Shown piece after piece: positions 62,836 through 64,000 of a stretch of DNA of 64,000 nt; position 1 is the first letter of the stretch; each line of letters begins with the position of its first letter. The DNA comes from Cristatella mucedo (lineage: Eukaryota; Bryozoa; Phylactolaemata; Cristatellidae). The notes beneath the pieces were generated by a model. The model did not search any database. It was not told where the DNA came from and saw only the letters and a program-made list of their open reading frames with translations. The stretch is taken from contig WPIO01000073.1 in NCBI GenBank assembly GCA_009760855.2, forward strand, positions 1,796,501 through 1,860,500, written 5' to 3'. A program made the position numbers and the translations under genes.

Positions 62836-64000
62836 ATATTAATAATAATAATGCACTTGATAAAGCGCCCTCAGAGAACTTAATCTCTATCTAGGCACTT
62901 CACATTTGCTGCAAAGGGAAACACGATTGAATGGTGATTAATATCATGCTTGATAAACAACATGAATAACATGGTTAGGGGTGACATGCACTGGGTCAGC
63001 ATGCAAGTGCGGTTAGTGGCAGCATGCACAGTGTTAGCACGCATAAGCACATAAAGGACGAATCACAGGGACCCACTAAATGCTGTCCTAAATAGGCATG
63101 TTTTTAAGTTCTTTTTAAAGGTGGTCAAGTCCGGAGATGTTGTGATGTGCAAGTTGGGAGTGAGTTCCGGGCTTTGGGAGCATACGAACTAAATGCACCG
63201 TCTCCAAAGGATTTGAGGTTTGTACGAGGTACATGTAAACAGTTAGATTCCGAAAAGCAGGTGGTACGATGCTTGACCTGGTGGGGAGTGGATCTAAAAG
63301 ACAGGCTGCAGCCAAAGAATGAAGTGACCTAAAAGTGAGTGACAAAACCTTGAAGTCGATTGTTGCTTGACCGGTAGCCAGTGCAGGTTGGCGAGAAGTG
63401 GTGTGATGTGGCAACTTCGACGCTCACGACAGACAAGCCTAGCTGCAGAGTCTTGTACCATCTGTAATCGCTTGATTGCACATGCCGGTAGGCCAGCAAG
63501 CAGTGAGTTACAGAAGTCAAGACGGGATGTCACGAATGCATGTACCAACTTGGACGTGGTATCCTTATCTAAACAAGCCAGAATTTTAGCAATGTTATGT
63601 AGCTGAAAGTAGGCAGACTTGATTGTGGAGCTCGTGGTCGTCTAACGAGAGGTCACTTTGGAACATGACACCTAGATTTCGAGCTGATTCAACAGGAGAT
63701 ATGCTGGCAGAGCGAATTTTGAGCATCAGCCTTTCCAATTTCTGAATAACACTAGGTTTGCCCATAACTAGTAAGTTAGTTTTATCATCGTTTAGTTTTA
63801 GAAAATTTGCTGCCATCCATGTGCGGATGTCATTAATACATACAGCAAGTGAGTTGAGAGAATTCTAGGTGCTCGAAGGCTGGGAGGGATCAAAGCAAAG
63901 GTACAACTGGGTGTCATCGGCATAAAAGTGAAAGCCTAGATTGTGCTTGGCAATCACATCAGCAAGTGGGAGAGTATAAACCGTGAAAAGAACCAGACCT
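62836..64000 (-). mobile_element. LINE A copy running off the window
   Basis: Begins with AATAATAATAATGCACTTGA and AAGCGCCCTCAGAGAAC, then the 3' UTR, then minus-strand RT and thumb text: CRERRSCHITPLLANLHWLP, FVTSRLDFCNSLLAGLPACA, SISPVESARNLGVMFQSDLS and MAANFLKLNDDKTNLLVMG. The frame breaks near 63640 (bases lost in the DDHISSTVKSA segment) and near 63300. The sequence ends inside the RT core; the 5' part is outside. Confidence 0.9.

Overview
The window comes from an intron-rich invertebrate (metazoan) nuclear genome. Three conserved animal genes are split by GT-AG introns, two GC-AG introns are also supported, and the rest is crowded with non-LTR retrotransposons (LINEs), tRNA-derived SINEs, hAT and Tc1-like DNA transposon relics and long dinucleotide microsatellites. 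I do not name a species; nothing here fixes the phylum.

Layout. 338-5775 (+) is the 3' half of a Na+/K+-ATPase alpha subunit gene (nine exons, C-terminus ETYY); its 5' part lies before the window. 5776-19148 is a repeat-rich intergenic tract: an old LINE piece, a (CT)n tract, GC-rich DNA, an L2/CR1-like element on the minus strand ('LINE A', 9851-11700), a decayed tandem array of about 170-bp units (11740-13960) that runs into a 10-bp minisatellite, then LINE B and SINE pieces. 19149-38481 (+) is a complete TOM70 gene (mitochondrial protein-import receptor, 12 exons, 596 codons plus stop); its introns hold a Tc1/mariner relic, two complementary dinucleotide arrays, LINE and SINE copies, and a near-perfect 629-bp inverted duplication of a transposon-derived coding segment. 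38482-49977 is intergenic and LINE-rich and includes a SPIN-like hAT MITE inserted in a LINE. 49978-60641 (-) is the 3' three-quarters of a salt-inducible kinase, best matched to SIK3, from the end of the kinase domain to the C-terminus. 61005-64000 holds a ZBED5-like hAT relic and another LINE A copy, presumably inside SIK3 introns or upstream of visible exons.

The three host genes share no pathway and need not be co-regulated: a plasma-membrane cation pump, an outer-membrane import receptor and a cytosolic LKB1/PKA-controlled kinase. Most of the unusual biology is in the mobile DNA: two SINE families (one sharing its 3' end with LINE A), three distinguishable LINE 3' ends, nested insertions that give relative ages, two separate inverted duplications and a satellite-like array. 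Exon limits were read by eye from splice signals, codon phase and family similarity; repeat limits are approximate.
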